A stretch of 64,000 nucleotides of DNA from Anaerotignum sp. MB30-C6 (GCF_030908465.1 NZ_CP133078.1:372001-436000), one strand, 5' to 3'. Positions 52,809 through 62,290 are shown, counted from the stretch's first letter. The notes: generated by a model not told the origin, from the letters alone. Numbers and translations: made by a program.

Positions 52809-53536
52809 GGAAAATTACACAAGTGTTAAATGTACCCTTTGATGCAGTAACCATGAAAGAAGCAGTATTAAGGGTAAAAATACTTTTGAATACAGAGGGA
52901 CAACATTTTATATGTACACCAAACCCAGAGATTGTCATGGAAGCCCAGAAGGACAAAGAACTGATGTCCATTTTACGAGAAGCGGATATGGTAGTACCTG
53001 ATGGCGTTGGCGTGGTTTGGGCGTCGAAATACAGCTCCATTCGTTTAAAGGAGCGGGTTGCTGGCTACGACTTGACCCAAAGTCTGTTTGCCGAGTTGGC
53101 AGGAACTGAGAAGACCTTTTACTTCTTCGGCGGGGCACCAGGGATTGCGACAGAGGCGGCAAGAAAAATGATGAAACAGTACCCTGGGCTAAAAATTGTT
53201 GGGATACACAACGGATATTTTGATTCCGAAGAGGAAAAAAAGATTATTCATGACATAAAAAAGCTATCTCCGTCCATACTGTTAGTAGGACTGGGAGCGC
53301 CAAAACAGGAAAAATGGATTTATGAAAATATGCGCTTGTTTGGAGCAAAGGTTTCCATTGGTGTTGGAGGTAGTTTTGATGTAATGGCGGGGCATGTAAA
53401 ACGTGCGCCGAAGTTTTATCAAAAGTTTGGCTTGGAATGGTTCTACCGTTTGATTACGCAGCCCGCAAGATGGCGCAGAATGATGCGGTTACCGATATTT
53501 GCTTTCACAGTCCTGAAAACGAGGAAGCGGAGATAA
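52805..53536 (+). CDS. tagA: WecG/TagA/CpsF family glycosyltransferase (UDP-ManNAc to lipid-GlcNAc)
   Basis: This 243-residue GT26 enzyme adds N-acetylmannosamine to GlcNAc on undecaprenyl pyrophosphate, an early step in wall teichoic acid or secondary wall polymer synthesis. Motifs are CTPNPEIVMEAQKD, ADMVVPDGVGVVWASK, FFGGAPGIATEAARKM, and VGLGAPKQEKWIYEN with GVGGSFDVMAG. In Paenibacillus alvei TagA works just before CsaB, which fits its position here. It starts in an ATGA overlap with the CsaB fusion. Confidence 0.93.
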   Translation: MRKITQVLNVPFDAVTMKEAVLRVKILLNTEGQHFICTPNPEIVMEAQKDKELMSILREADMVVPDGVGVVWASKYSSIRLKERVAGYDLTQSLFAELAGTEKTFYFFGGAPGIATEAARKMMKQYPGLKIVGIHNGYFDSEEEKKIIHDIKKLSPSILLVGLGAPKQEKWIYENMRLFGAKVSIGVGGSFDVMAGHVKRAPKFYQKFGLEWFYRLITQPARWRRMMRLPIFAFTVLKTRKRR

Positions 53537-53540
53537 TAAT

Positions 53541-54395
53541 ATGAATGGCAAGAAAATAGAGGATTTGATTTTAAGAATTTTTGGAACGGGTGCAATGGCG
53601 TTGGGGTTTCAGTGCTTTTTGGAACCAGCTCATTTGGTTGCAGGTGGTGTAACGGGTATTGGCATTATGCTCAATGCCTTTACTTCCGCCCGGTTTGGCT
53701 TTCCAACACCCCTTTGGTTGGTGAATGTGGCTTTAAACTTTCCTCTTTTTCTAGCGGCTTTGAAGATGCAGGGAGGTCGATTTGTTGGTAGAACAATTAT
53801 GACCTCTCTTTTGTTTTCCCTTATGCTTTTTTTAGCCCAAGGTGTTACGTTTTATACAGGTGACTTAACGTTATCCTCCGTGTATGGTGGGGTATTGGTA
53901 GGTATTGGCCTTGGTTTGGTTTTACGATGCGGGGCAACCACAGGTGGTGTGGATTTAGCGGCTTATCTGCTGCAAAAATTTTGGTCTAGGCCCTCCTTGC
54001 CGAAAAAAATATTCATTATGGATGCCGTTATCATTTTATCGGGTATGATTATGTTTGGTGGTATAAACGGCCTATATGCCATACTTTCTGTTTTTATTTC
54101 CGAAAGATGTATGAAGTGGGTTTTAGAAGGCGGCGATGTTGTCAGAGGTGCTATTGTTATTTCACATAAAGCTAGGGAGATTGGAGAGGCTTTAAACCTA
54201 AGGTTGGAAAGGGAAGTGGCTGCTTTTAGCGGAAAAGGAACCCTTGGTGAACCCAAAAAAGAGATCCTCTTTTGTATTTTTTCTCAAAAAGAGATCCAAG
54301 GGGCGAAAAGTATTATCATGAATATTGACAAGAATGCGATTTTATTGGTTACAGATATTCGGGAAGTTTTAGGTGAGGGTGTAACGATAAAGTAG
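53541..54395 (+). CDS. YitT family membrane protein
   Basis: This 284-residue protein has about five N-terminal membrane helices of the YitT/DUF161 type (MALGFQCFLEPAHLVAGGVTGI, GVDLAAYLLQKFW) and a C-terminal cytosolic DUF2179 domain (about 200-284, VISHKAREIGEALNLRLERE). Family members are proposed membrane transporters or regulators without a settled function. It begins 4 bases after tagA and is the last gene of the surface-polymer operon. Confidence 0.88.
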   Translation: MNGKKIEDLILRIFGTGAMALGFQCFLEPAHLVAGGVTGIGIMLNAFTSARFGFPTPLWLVNVALNFPLFLAALKMQGGRFVGRTIMTSLLFSLMLFLAQGVTFYTGDLTLSSVYGGVLVGIGLGLVLRCGATTGGVDLAAYLLQKFWSRPSLPKKIFIMDAVIILSGMIMFGGINGLYAILSVFISERCMKWVLEGGDVVRGAIVISHKAREIGEALNLRLEREVAAFSGKGTLGEPKKEILFCIFSQKEIQGAKSIIMNIDKNAILLVTDIREVLGEGVTIK

Positions 54396-54696
54396 AAAAG
54401 ACCATGGTTTTTATAGGTGTTTGTATCGAAAAATATACAAAGAGAGTGGGCTTTGGGACAGTTTAAATAAAAAAAACGAATGATTTTTATGAATTATTCA
54501 ATTTTAAAGAGATTTTGTATGTTTTTTTTGCAAAATCCCTTTATTTTTTTGTGATTTTGTTATAAAATAAGATTAGGCTATTTTATCAACAGACAAAGAG
54601 TTATCTTTTAGTCATATTTAACAGTCTGCTAGGTTCTTTGTACAGTTGACTGATTTAGGATAAAGAGGCAAAAATACTAGTTTGAGGTGAGAGCGA
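54396..54696. other. Intergenic region before the PucR-type regulator
   Basis: About 300 bases, strongly AT-rich. A hairpin near 54511-54537 (GATTTTG/CAAAATC around T-rich loop) could end the polymer operon. A TATAAA near 54560 may be a -10 box of the following gene; no -35 match was found. Confidence 0.35.
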
Positions 54697-55788
54697 ATGA
54701 TTTCCAATCAGATTTTGCAAAGCACAATTGACGGATTAAAGAACATCACACGCAAGGAATTAAGTGTTGTCGAAAAAGAAGGTAAAGTAATCGCCACAAC
54801 GGAAGAAAACATGATTGGCCGACAAATTGACGCAGTAGAGAACTTTATTAGTTCCCCTGCGGAAAGTCAGTTGATTTTGGGATACCAGTATTTCAAAATC
54901 TATGACAATGGCGTACCTGAATATGTCATTCAGGTTAAGGGTGAGGATGAGGCAGGCTACCAAATCGGTAAAATTGCCGCTTTCCAGATTCAAAGTTTAC
55001 TTGTTGCTTATAAAGAAAGATATGATAAGGATAACTTTATTAAGAATCTGTTGCTTGACAACTTGCTCTTGGTAGACATTTATAGCAGAGCGAAAAAGCT
55101 ACATATCGAAAATAACGTTCACCGTATCGTATATTTGATTGAAACAAATATCGATAAGGAAATGAATGTTGTTGAGATTGTAAGAAGTATTTTCCCTGCG
55201 AAAACAAAGGATTTTGTTACAGCAGTAGATGAGCATAGCATTATTTTGGTAAAAGAGTTAAAAGATAAAGAGTCATCCGATGATATAGACCGTTTTGCTA
55301 AGAGCATTGAAGAGACCTTAAATGCAGAAACCAATAGCCGTGTTTATATTTCCAGCGGCACCATTGTGAGCGATTTAAAGGATGTTTCTCGATCCTATAA
55401 AGAAGCAAAGATGGCATTGGAAGTAGGTAAGATTTTTGAGACTGAAAAATTTATTGTGAATTACGAAAAGTTGGGAATTGGCCGCTTGATTTACCAGTTG
55501 CCTTTGCCCCTTTGCCGTATGTTTATTAAAGAAGTTCTCCATGGCTTAACAATGGACGATTTTGATGATGAAACCTTGGCAACAGTAAATAAATTTTTCG
55601 AAAACAACTTGAATGTTTCTGAAACAAGCCGTCAGCTGTATATCCACAGAAATACATTGGTTTACAGACTGGACAAGTTGCAGAAGATGACTGGTTTGGA
55701 TTTGAGAAACTTCGATGATGCCATTATCTTCAAAATTACTTTGATGGTAAGTAAATATATGATTTACATGGACAAGATGTCTTACTAA
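54697..55788 (+). CDS. CdaR/PucR family transcriptional regulator
   Basis: This 363-residue regulator has an N-terminal sensory domain of sugar-diacid-recognition type (about 1-130, with MISNQILQSTIDGLKN at the start and ENMIGRQIDAVENF), a central GGDEF-like PucR region, and a C-terminal helix-turn-helix (NLNVSETSRQLYIHRNTLVYRLDKLQKM, about 305-350). The effector is unknown. It precedes ftsEX, from which it is separated by a terminator and a promoter. Confidence 0.85.
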   Translation: MISNQILQSTIDGLKNITRKELSVVEKEGKVIATTEENMIGRQIDAVENFISSPAESQLILGYQYFKIYDNGVPEYVIQVKGEDEAGYQIGKIAAFQIQSLLVAYKERYDKDNFIKNLLLDNLLLVDIYSRAKKLHIENNVHRIVYLIETNIDKEMNVVEIVRSIFPAKTKDFVTAVDEHSIILVKELKDKESSDDIDRFAKSIEETLNAETNSRVYISSGTIVSDLKDVSRSYKEAKMALEVGKIFETEKFIVNYEKLGIGRLIYQLPLPLCRMFIKEVLHGLTMDDFDDETLATVNKFFENNLNVSETSRQLYIHRNTLVYRLDKLQKMTGLDLRNFDDAIIFKITLMVSKYMIYMDKMSY

Positions 55789-55837
55789 TGGATATTGTTC
55801 CGTTGCATTGCAGATTTAAAAAGAATGATTAGAAAAG

Positions 55838-55884
55838 CAGGTGTTTTCGGGGGAGCTATGCCCCGGGGAATACCTGTTTTTTTG
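55838..55884 (+). terminator. Terminator after the PucR-type regulator
   Basis: CAGGT pairs with ACCTG at the base; TTTTCGGGG pairs with CCCCGGGGAA above it, and seven T follow. Confidence 0.8.
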
Positions 55885-56035
55885 TTATGAAAACAAGGAT
55901 TGTGAATGGATTATATTTTTTCATTTCTAAAATAAGAGTAAGAAGGTGAATTATATTGACTTACAAAACTGGAAAGGATACCCTCTTCTTAACAAATTTT
56001 TAATAATTTGCTAGGAGCCCTATAACGGTTTATAC

Positions 56036-56064
56036 TTGTTCAGGTCTGTGTTTTATGCTATACT
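56036..56064 (+). promoter_or_regulatory. Promoter of ftsEX
   Basis: TTGTTC (56036-56041), a 17-base spacer and TATACT (56059-56064) with an upstream TGC extended -10 element. Confidence 0.7.
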
Positions 56065-56151
56065 TTTATGGTGCTTTATAAGGAAAAAGGGCGAAATATG
56101 AATATATAGTTCACACTTTTTTAAAATTTAGGAAGAAAGGAAGATACGTTA

Positions 56152-56835
56152 ATGATTTGGCTCAATAACGTAACGAAAACATATCCAAACGGCTCCCGAG
56201 GTGTGGAGAACTTGAATCTTCATATTGAAAAGGGAGAGTTTGTATTTATTGTAGGTTCCAGTGGTTCAGGGAAATCTACGCTAATCAAGCTGCTATTAAA
56301 AGAATTAGACCCCACATCTGGGGATATAACCATCAATCGTGTGAAAACCAACGAATTAAGTAGGAACCAAATTCCCTACCTTCGCCGAAACTTGGGTGTT
56401 GTATTTCAGGATTTCCGTTTGCTGCCGAATAAAACAGTTTATGAAAACGTTGCATTTGCAATGCGGGTAATTGAAGCGCCTAATCGTATTATCCGTAGAA
56501 ATGTACCGGCTGTTTTGGCTTTAGTAGGTCTGGGGAAGAAGGGGCGTAGTTATCCGAACCAGCTTTCCGGTGGGGAACAACAGAGAACGGCCTTGGCAAG
56601 GGCCATTGTGAACAATCCACCTATTTTAATTTGTGATGAGCCTACAGGTAACCTTGACCCTGAAACGGCTTGGGGGATTATGCAGTTATTGGATGATATT
56701 AATAAACGTGGAACAACCATTGTAATGGCGACGCATGCAAGAGACATTGTTGATGATATGCAAAAAAGAGTTGTTACATTAAAGCAAGGAAATATTGTTA
56801 GAGACAAAAAAGGTGGTTATAGCGATGAGGCCTAG
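56152..56835 (+). CDS. ftsE: Cell division ATP-binding protein FtsE
   Basis: This 227-residue ABC ATPase pairs with FtsX to activate peptidoglycan hydrolases at division or elongation. Walker A is GSSGSGKSTLIKLLL, the ABC signature LSGGEQQRTALARAI, Walker B ILICDEPTGNLDP, and the switch His lies in VMATHARDIVDD. The N-terminal VTKTYPNGSRGVENLNLHI is typical. AGGAAGAAAGGAAG precedes ATG 56152. FtsX starts before FtsE ends, so the two are translationally coupled. Confidence 0.95.
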   Translation: MIWLNNVTKTYPNGSRGVENLNLHIEKGEFVFIVGSSGSGKSTLIKLLLKELDPTSGDITINRVKTNELSRNQIPYLRRNLGVVFQDFRLLPNKTVYENVAFAMRVIEAPNRIIRRNVPAVLALVGLGKKGRSYPNQLSGGEQQRTALARAIVNNPPILICDEPTGNLDPETAWGIMQLLDDINKRGTTIVMATHARDIVDDMQKRVVTLKQGNIVRDKKGGYSDEA

Positions 56836-57724
56836 TACAATTAAATATTATTTAAGAGAAGGCCTTAGCGGTTTAAAGAAGAATCTGCTGATGACAATGG
56901 CATCTATTATGGCAGTTATGGCTTGTATCTCTATTGTGTCCTTTTCTTACTGTGTTGCGTCTAACTTGCAACATATATTGCAGCAAATGGAGGACTCCAT
57001 TGGTATTTCCGTTTTTATTAGTGGTGATCCAACCAGTCAGGAAATTGAAGATATGAAAAGTAAAATTAAGGGTATTGACCATGTGATAGATGTTCAGTAT
57101 ATTTCACCCAATGACGCATTGGGTGCTTTAAAGGACGACTGGGGTGCGGAAGAAGATATTTTTGAAGGGCTGGATGATACCAATAACCCTCTATCCCACT
57201 CCTTCCAAATTACTTTGGATAAGATTGAAAGCCAAAGTGGTGTTTTAGGGGCCTTAAAGGGGATTGACGGCATAGATAATATACGCCATGGGCAGACGGA
57301 AACAGAACTGATTATGAAAGCCAACAAGGTATTTAATATTGCCAGTGTTTTAGTTATGTTAATATTGGGTATTATTTCTATCATGATTATTATGAATACC
57401 ATTCGAATTTCAGTGGTAAACAGAAGAGTAGAGATTAATATTATGAAGTACGTGGGTGCCACAGACTGGTTTATTCGTTGGCCATTTATCATTGAGGGTG
57501 TAATTATTGGTATGGTTGGAGCGGTGATTCCTCTATTGATTGGAATGCCAATTTATGCAAAAATTGTGAGTTCGCTATATAACTATATTCCCGTAATAAA
57601 GATGATTCAATTTAAGCTTATGGGAGATGTTTATATTGTTTTATTCCCTGTAGCTCTGGGCTTTGGTATTATTTTGGGGATAATTGGTAGTATAACCTCC
57701 ATTCGTAAACATTTGCGCGTATAA
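56825..57724 (+). CDS. ftsX: Cell division permease FtsX
   Basis: This 299-residue membrane protein is the transmembrane partner of FtsE. It has a cytosolic N-terminus (RPSTIKYYLREGLSGLKKN), TM1 at about 22-45, a large extracellular loop with DSIGISVFISGDPTSQE, and three C-terminal helices with ILGIISIMIIMNTIRISVVNRR and EINIMKYVGATDWFIRWPF, the coupling motif. ATG 56825 is chosen because it starts the conserved N-terminus, overlaps the ftsE end by 11 bases and follows AAGGTGG. Confidence 0.94.
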   Translation: MRPSTIKYYLREGLSGLKKNLLMTMASIMAVMACISIVSFSYCVASNLQHILQQMEDSIGISVFISGDPTSQEIEDMKSKIKGIDHVIDVQYISPNDALGALKDDWGAEEDIFEGLDDTNNPLSHSFQITLDKIESQSGVLGALKGIDGIDNIRHGQTETELIMKANKVFNIASVLVMLILGIISIMIIMNTIRISVVNRRVEINIMKYVGATDWFIRWPFIIEGVIIGMVGAVIPLLIGMPIYAKIVSSLYNYIPVIKMIQFKLMGDVYIVLFPVALGFGIILGIIGSITSIRKHLRV

Positions 57725-57733
57725 AAAAATGAT

Positions 57734-57827
57734 AAACCATCCTGTCGGAGGGGCTTTTTTGGGAAGGTAGGGCTGTGGCACTTGCAAAGGCAACTTCCAA
57801 AGAAAGGACGAGGCGGGATGGTTTTTT
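57734..57827 (+). terminator. Extended hairpin terminator after ftsX
   Basis: AAACCATCC (57734-57742) pairs with GGATGGTTT about 75 bases later and is followed by TTTT; a smaller element with its own T-run (CGGAGGGGCTTTTTT) lies in between. It may be two terminators or a single long one. Confidence 0.55.
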
Positions 57828-57903
57828 GCTAAAAGTGTTAGGGTATGATTTTCATTTGCAATTCATAGGATAAAGAAAGTCGTAAGAAAACGAGGCGAGC
57901 AAA

Positions 57904-59097
57904 TTGGAGAAAAAAGAATTTTGGAAAGGTTTTGGGTCTGCGTTAGCCCTTGTAGTGGTTGTTGCATTGGTTTGGAGGACTTCCCTCATTCAGCAGTGGA
58001 TACCATGGCAGTATTTGCCTTTTGACATGGAAATGTCAAAGGCAGCAAAAACAAATTTGATAGAAGACTTTTTAGATAGATATTATGTGGATGAATACGA
58101 CGGCGACATGGTAAAAGAGAGCATATATGGGGGAATGGTAGCTGGAGTAGGCGACAGATATACATATTACATGACGGCGGATAATTTAGAACAATATCTG
58201 CAAAATAACAACGGGCATTTTCAGGGCATTGGCGTAAAGGTTTATCAGACGGAGGACGGGGAAGTTACCGTTTATTCTTTAATGGATGGTTACCCTGCAC
58301 AACGCTCGGGTATTCTTGAGGGCGATATCATTAAAGGGGTAGATGGTGTGGACGTTTCCAGTTTTGCCTTGAATGAAGTTGCAGAAAAAATGCGAGGGCC
58401 AATCGGAACTTCTGTGGAGGTTAAAGTGTTCCGTCCCAGTGATGGTAAGACACATACCTTTCAAATCAAACGGGAAGATGTTGTTATGAAAAGTGTAAAC
58501 AGCAAGATGTTGGATGATGAAAAAGGCTATATTCAAATTACTGGGTTCAAAGAAAATACCTATGACCAATTTATGGAGGCTTTGAAGGATTTACAGTCTC
58601 ACGGAATGAAAGGTTTGGTTGTTGATTTAAGAAACAACCCGGGAGGTCTGGTACGGGCTGTTTATCGTATTGGGGATGAATTGCTACCAGAAGGACTGAT
58701 GGTTTATACTGAGGATAAAGAAGGGAAGCGGGAGGAACTGGTCTGTGATGATAAATACCTAGATATTCCTATGGTTGTTTTAGTAAATGAGAACAGTGCC
58801 AGCGCATCAGAAATTTTTGCGGGTGCGGCAAAAGACACGGGGGCTGCTACGTTAGTTGGTGCAAAAACCTTTGGAAAAGGCTTAGTGCAGCGGCTATTTA
58901 CGCTACCTGATGGCTCTGGCTTAAATATTACAATTCAAAAGTACTTTACACCAAAGGGAACCTCTATTCACGGAACGGGGATTACACCGGATATTGTTGT
59001 TGAACTACCCAAAGAATACGTTGTGGGAGATGAGGTTCCTGTGGCTGACGATACACAATTAAATGAAGGAATTCGTATTTTAAATGAAAAAATTTAG
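57904..59097 (+). CDS. S41 family carboxyl-terminal processing protease (CtpA-like)
   Basis: This 397-residue protease has an N-terminal membrane helix (about 10-30), a PDZ domain (about 100-185, GVKVYQTEDGEVTVYSLMDGYPAQRSGILEGDIIKGV), and an S41 catalytic domain with VDLRNNPGGLVRAV, VLVNENSASASEIFAGA (catalytic Ser) and KTFGKGLVQ (catalytic Lys). Such enzymes cleave extracytoplasmic proteins, including wall hydrolases. The likely start is TTG 57904 behind GAGGCGAG. Its position after ftsEX is common in Clostridia. Confidence 0.93.
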   Translation: MEKKEFWKGFGSALALVVVVALVWRTSLIQQWIPWQYLPFDMEMSKAAKTNLIEDFLDRYYVDEYDGDMVKESIYGGMVAGVGDRYTYYMTADNLEQYLQNNNGHFQGIGVKVYQTEDGEVTVYSLMDGYPAQRSGILEGDIIKGVDGVDVSSFALNEVAEKMRGPIGTSVEVKVFRPSDGKTHTFQIKREDVVMKSVNSKMLDDEKGYIQITGFKENTYDQFMEALKDLQSHGMKGLVVDLRNNPGGLVRAVYRIGDELLPEGLMVYTEDKEGKREELVCDDKYLDIPMVVLVNENSASASEIFAGAAKDTGAATLVGAKTFGKGLVQRLFTLPDGSGLNITIQKYFTPKGTSIHGTGITPDIVVELPKEYVVGDEVPVADDTQLNEGIRILNEKI

Positions 59098-59206
59098 GGA
59101 AAAGGTAGATTTCAGATGATTTTTGCAAAAACACCTTTTCAGAACTGTTGGTTTCCAGTATACTGTAAGAAAAATGGGGATTATTGAAAGACAAAGGAGC
59201 GTCACG

Positions 59207-60250
59207 ATGTTCAATTTTATGAGTTTTGGCGAAAATATAGGGATAGACTTAGGTACCGCCAGTGTTTTGGTTTACATTAAAGGGCAAGGAATCGTAATTC
59301 GGGAACCTTCTGTGGTTGCCATTGATAAAGATTCCAATAGCATTATGGCTGTGGGGGAAGAAGCAAGGAGAATGCTGGGTAGAACACCTGGAAATATTGT
59401 TGCCATCCGTCCACTAAGAGAAGGGGTTATTTCAAATTATGATGTAACAGAAAAGATGTTACAATATTTCATTGAAAAAGCCCTCGGCAAGCGGTCTTTT
59501 GTGAAACCAACCATTGCTGTATGCGTACCCAGCAGTGTAACGGAAGTAGAAAAGCGTGCCGTTGAGGATGCGACAAGGCAAGCTGGTGCGAGACGTGTTC
59601 ATATCATAGAAGAGCCCATTGCGGCGGCAATTGGTTCGGGTATTGATATATCAAGAGCCTGCGGAAGCATGGTGGTGGATATTGGTGGTGGTACAACGGA
59701 TGTTGCTGTAATTTCATTAGGCGGTGCAGTTGTAAGCCATTCCCTAAAAATTGCAGGGGATAATTTTGATGAAGCTATCATTCGTTATATGAGAAAGAAG
59801 CACAATGTATTAATCGGTGAACGTACTGCAGAAGAATTGAAAATTGAAATTGGCACTGTGTATGACCGCTCTATGCCGGTAAGTATGGATGTGAGGGGAC
59901 GTAACTTAATTACAGGTTTGCCCAAAAACATTACAGTTTCTTCCGATGAGATGTTGGAGGCTTTACAGGAGTCAGCCTTAGCGATTTCAGATGCGGTGCA
60001 TAGTGTGTTGGAACGCACACCTCCTGAGTTGGCTGCGGATATTTATGAGCGTGGCATTGTTATGACAGGCGGCGGAAGTTTGATATACGGATTGGATAAA
60101 TTAATTCAAAGCAAGACAGGGATTAATGCAATGGTGGCGGAAGATGCCGTTAGTTGTGTAGCCATAGGTACAGGTCGTTATATTGAATATATGGCGGACA
60201 ACACCGGGGATGAAAGGAAGGAAAAGATAGGATTTTTCTCTAAAAAGTAA
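59207..60250 (+). CDS. mreB: Rod shape-determining protein MreB
   Basis: This 347-residue actin homologue guides lateral wall synthesis. Actin-fold motifs are GENIGIDLGTASVLVYIKGQGIV (phosphate 1), AVCVPSSVTEVEKRAVEDA, GSMVVDIGGGTTDVAVISLGG (phosphate 2) and GIVMTGGGSLIYGLDKLI (adenosine). It could equally be an Mbl or MreBH paralogue; no mreCD follow. ATG 59207 is chosen because AAAGGAG lies 7 bases upstream and earlier ATGs add residues outside the actin fold. It is followed by a terminator. Confidence 0.9.
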   Translation: MFNFMSFGENIGIDLGTASVLVYIKGQGIVIREPSVVAIDKDSNSIMAVGEEARRMLGRTPGNIVAIRPLREGVISNYDVTEKMLQYFIEKALGKRSFVKPTIAVCVPSSVTEVEKRAVEDATRQAGARRVHIIEEPIAAAIGSGIDISRACGSMVVDIGGGTTDVAVISLGGAVVSHSLKIAGDNFDEAIIRYMRKKHNVLIGERTAEELKIEIGTVYDRSMPVSMDVRGRNLITGLPKNITVSSDEMLEALQESALAISDAVHSVLERTPPELAADIYERGIVMTGGGSLIYGLDKLIQSKTGINAMVAEDAVSCVAIGTGRYIEYMADNTGDERKEKIGFFSKK

Positions 60251-60255
60251 AGAGG

Positions 60256-60296
60256 ATGCAATTATAAGACGGTATTCTTATAATTGCATTTTTTTG
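60256..60296 (+). terminator. Terminator after mreB
   Basis: ATGCAATTATAAGA and TCTTATAATTGCAT pair perfectly over 14 bp around CGGTAT, followed by seven T. Confidence 0.92.
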
Positions 60297-60745
60297 TAGA
60301 ATTGCTAACAGGAAGAAAATAAGAGCATTGTCTCTTATCATACAAAAGAAAGCTTTAGCACAGTGATGAAAAAGTGTGAAAAAGTGGAAGTTAATTTTAT
60401 TATGAAATATGCTAAAATGGGGTATAATAAACTATTGTTTTTTTGTAACAAATTAATGGGCGATGGTTGGATTGTATTGAAATAAATATTAAACGTTTTT
60501 TTGCATAATTTTTGAAGAAAAAATTTGTGTAAAAATAAAGCAAAAACTTCAAAAAAATACTACACAAGAGCAAAAATTGTGTTATAATAGCATCGTAAAC
60601 AGGGTGATTATTATCTTATTGTTCAAAGAAATGATAAAATCATCAATGTTTTTGGGAAAGATGCCTCAAAGGCGCGGTATTTCCTCAAGGGTGTTTGTGT
60701 TAAAACAGAGTGAAAGAATAGACAAAATGTAGGAGGCAATGAGTT
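60297..60745. other. Leader and promoter region of gdhA
   Basis: About 450 AT-rich bases. A TATAAT at 60583-60588 is the best -10 candidate, without a good -35. TGTAGGAGGCAATGAGTT just before 60746 provides the ribosome binding site. No gene or known riboswitch was recognised. Confidence 0.45.
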
Positions 60746-62092
60746 ATGAACGCTTATATGGCAAGTGTAATCGAACAGGTTAAAAAACGCAATGCTGGTG
60801 AGCCCGAATTCATCCAGACAATAGAAGAAGTTTTCCATTCTATTGAAAAGGTAGTAGAAGCACATCCTGAATATGAAAAATTAGGATTGTTGGAAAGAAT
60901 GGTTGAGCCTGAAAGATCTATTTCTTTTAGAGTAACATGGGTTGATGACGCTGGCAAAGTTCAGGTTAACCGTGGTTTCAGAGTGCAGTATAACAGTGCG
61001 ATTGGACCTTACAAGGGCGGTCTTCGTTTCCATCCTTCCGTATATATGGGCATTATCAAGTTCCTTGGTTTTGAACAGATTTTCAAAAACAGCTTGACAG
61101 GTTTGCCTATCGGTGGTGGTAAAGGTGGTTCCGACTTCGATCCTAGAGGTAAGAGCGACATGGAAATCATGAGATTCTGCCAGGCATTCATGACAGAACT
61201 TTATAGACACATTGGTCCTGACGTAGACGTACCTGCTGGTGACATCGGTGTTGGCGGTAGAGAAATTGGTTACTTATACGGACAGTACAAGAGAATCAAA
61301 GGCGTTTGGGAAAACGGCGTACTTACAGGCAAAGGCTTGGAATACGGTGGTTCTTTAATTAGACCTGAAGCTACAGGCTTTGGTGCAACATACTATGTAA
61401 ACGAAGTATTGACTCACTTGGGCGATACAATGGAAGGCAAGACAGTAGCTATCTCCGGTTTCGGTAACGTTGCTTGGGGCGTTTGCCAGAAAGTAGCTGA
61501 ACTGGGCGGTAAAGTTGTTACAATCTCCGGTCCTGATGGTTATGTATATGATCCCGATGGTGTTGTGACTCAGGAAAAGATTGACTACTTAGTAGAAATG
61601 AGACTTTCCGGCCGTGACCGTGCAGAGGATTATGCTGATAAGTTTGGTTGTAAATTTGTTCCTAAGACAAAACCTTGGGAAGTAAAAGTTGATATCTGTA
61701 TGCCTTGTGCTACACAGAATGAAATCAACATGGATGAAGCTCAGAAAATCATCGATAATGGTACAAAATACTACATCGAAGTTGCAAACATGCCTACAAC
61801 AAACGAAGCTTTGTCATTCATTCAGAGCAAGGGCTTAGTTGTTGGTCCTTCCAAGGCTGTTAACGCTGGTGGCGTTGCTACTTCCGCATTGGAAATGGCA
61901 CAGAACTCCATGAGATATGGCTGGGAAGCTGAAGAAGTAGATGAAAAGTTAAAAGGCATCATGAAGAATATCCATGCTGTATCCGTAGAAGCAGCAGAAG
62001 AATATGGCTTGGGCTATGACTTGGTTGCTGGCGCAAACATCGCTGGTTTCAAGAAAGTGGCTGCAGCTATGATGGCTCAGGGCTTAGTATAA
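60746..62092 (+). CDS. gdhA: NADP-type glutamate dehydrogenase
   Basis: This 448-residue hexameric enzyme interconverts glutamate and 2-oxoglutarate plus ammonia. The glutamate site is GYRVQYNSAIGPYKGGLRFH-like (FRVQYNSAIGPYKGG) with the catalytic Lys in GGGKGGSDFDPRGKSD, followed by PAGDIGVGGREIGYLYGQYKR and the Rossmann motif GFGNVAWGVCQ. The length of about 450 residues fits the NADP-preferring small hexameric type, which is not proof of cofactor. It uses distinct, biased codons, as expected for a highly expressed gene. A terminator at 62217-62248 follows. Confidence 0.96.
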   Translation: MNAYMASVIEQVKKRNAGEPEFIQTIEEVFHSIEKVVEAHPEYEKLGLLERMVEPERSISFRVTWVDDAGKVQVNRGFRVQYNSAIGPYKGGLRFHPSVYMGIIKFLGFEQIFKNSLTGLPIGGGKGGSDFDPRGKSDMEIMRFCQAFMTELYRHIGPDVDVPAGDIGVGGREIGYLYGQYKRIKGVWENGVLTGKGLEYGGSLIRPEATGFGATYYVNEVLTHLGDTMEGKTVAISGFGNVAWGVCQKVAELGGKVVTISGPDGYVYDPDGVVTQEKIDYLVEMRLSGRDRAEDYADKFGCKFVPKTKPWEVKVDICMPCATQNEINMDEAQKIIDNGTKYYIEVANMPTTNEALSFIQSKGLVVGPSKAVNAGGVATSALEMAQNSMRYGWEAEEVDEKLKGIMKNIHAVSVEAAEEYGLGYDLVAGANIAGFKKVAAAMMAQGLV

Positions 62093-62216
62093 TATTTTCA
62101 AGTACATTTTTGAGATGTCAAGGTACCATCTCAAAGGATTTATTTACAAAAATCAAGTTTAATTAAGGGTTAAACGGATGAAGTAGATGAAAAAATAAGG
62201 TTGATTCCTGATAGAT

Positions 62217-62248
62217 TACACCCCTGCAATTTCGCGGGGGTGTTTTTT
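62217..62248 (+). terminator. Terminator after gdhA
   Basis: ACACCCC and GGGGTGT pair around a TGC/GCG-containing inner stem and a short loop, followed by TTTTTTG. Confidence 0.88.
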
Positions 62249-62271
62249 GTTGGTGCTTAAGCTCCAATAAA

Positions 62272-62290
62272 CCACCAGCTCTGCTGGTGG
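62272..62290 (+). repeat. IS200 left-end hairpin
   Basis: CCACCAGC and GCTGGTGG form a perfect 8-bp stem with a TCT loop, the imperfect-palindrome type that TnpA recognises at the left end. Confidence 0.75.
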
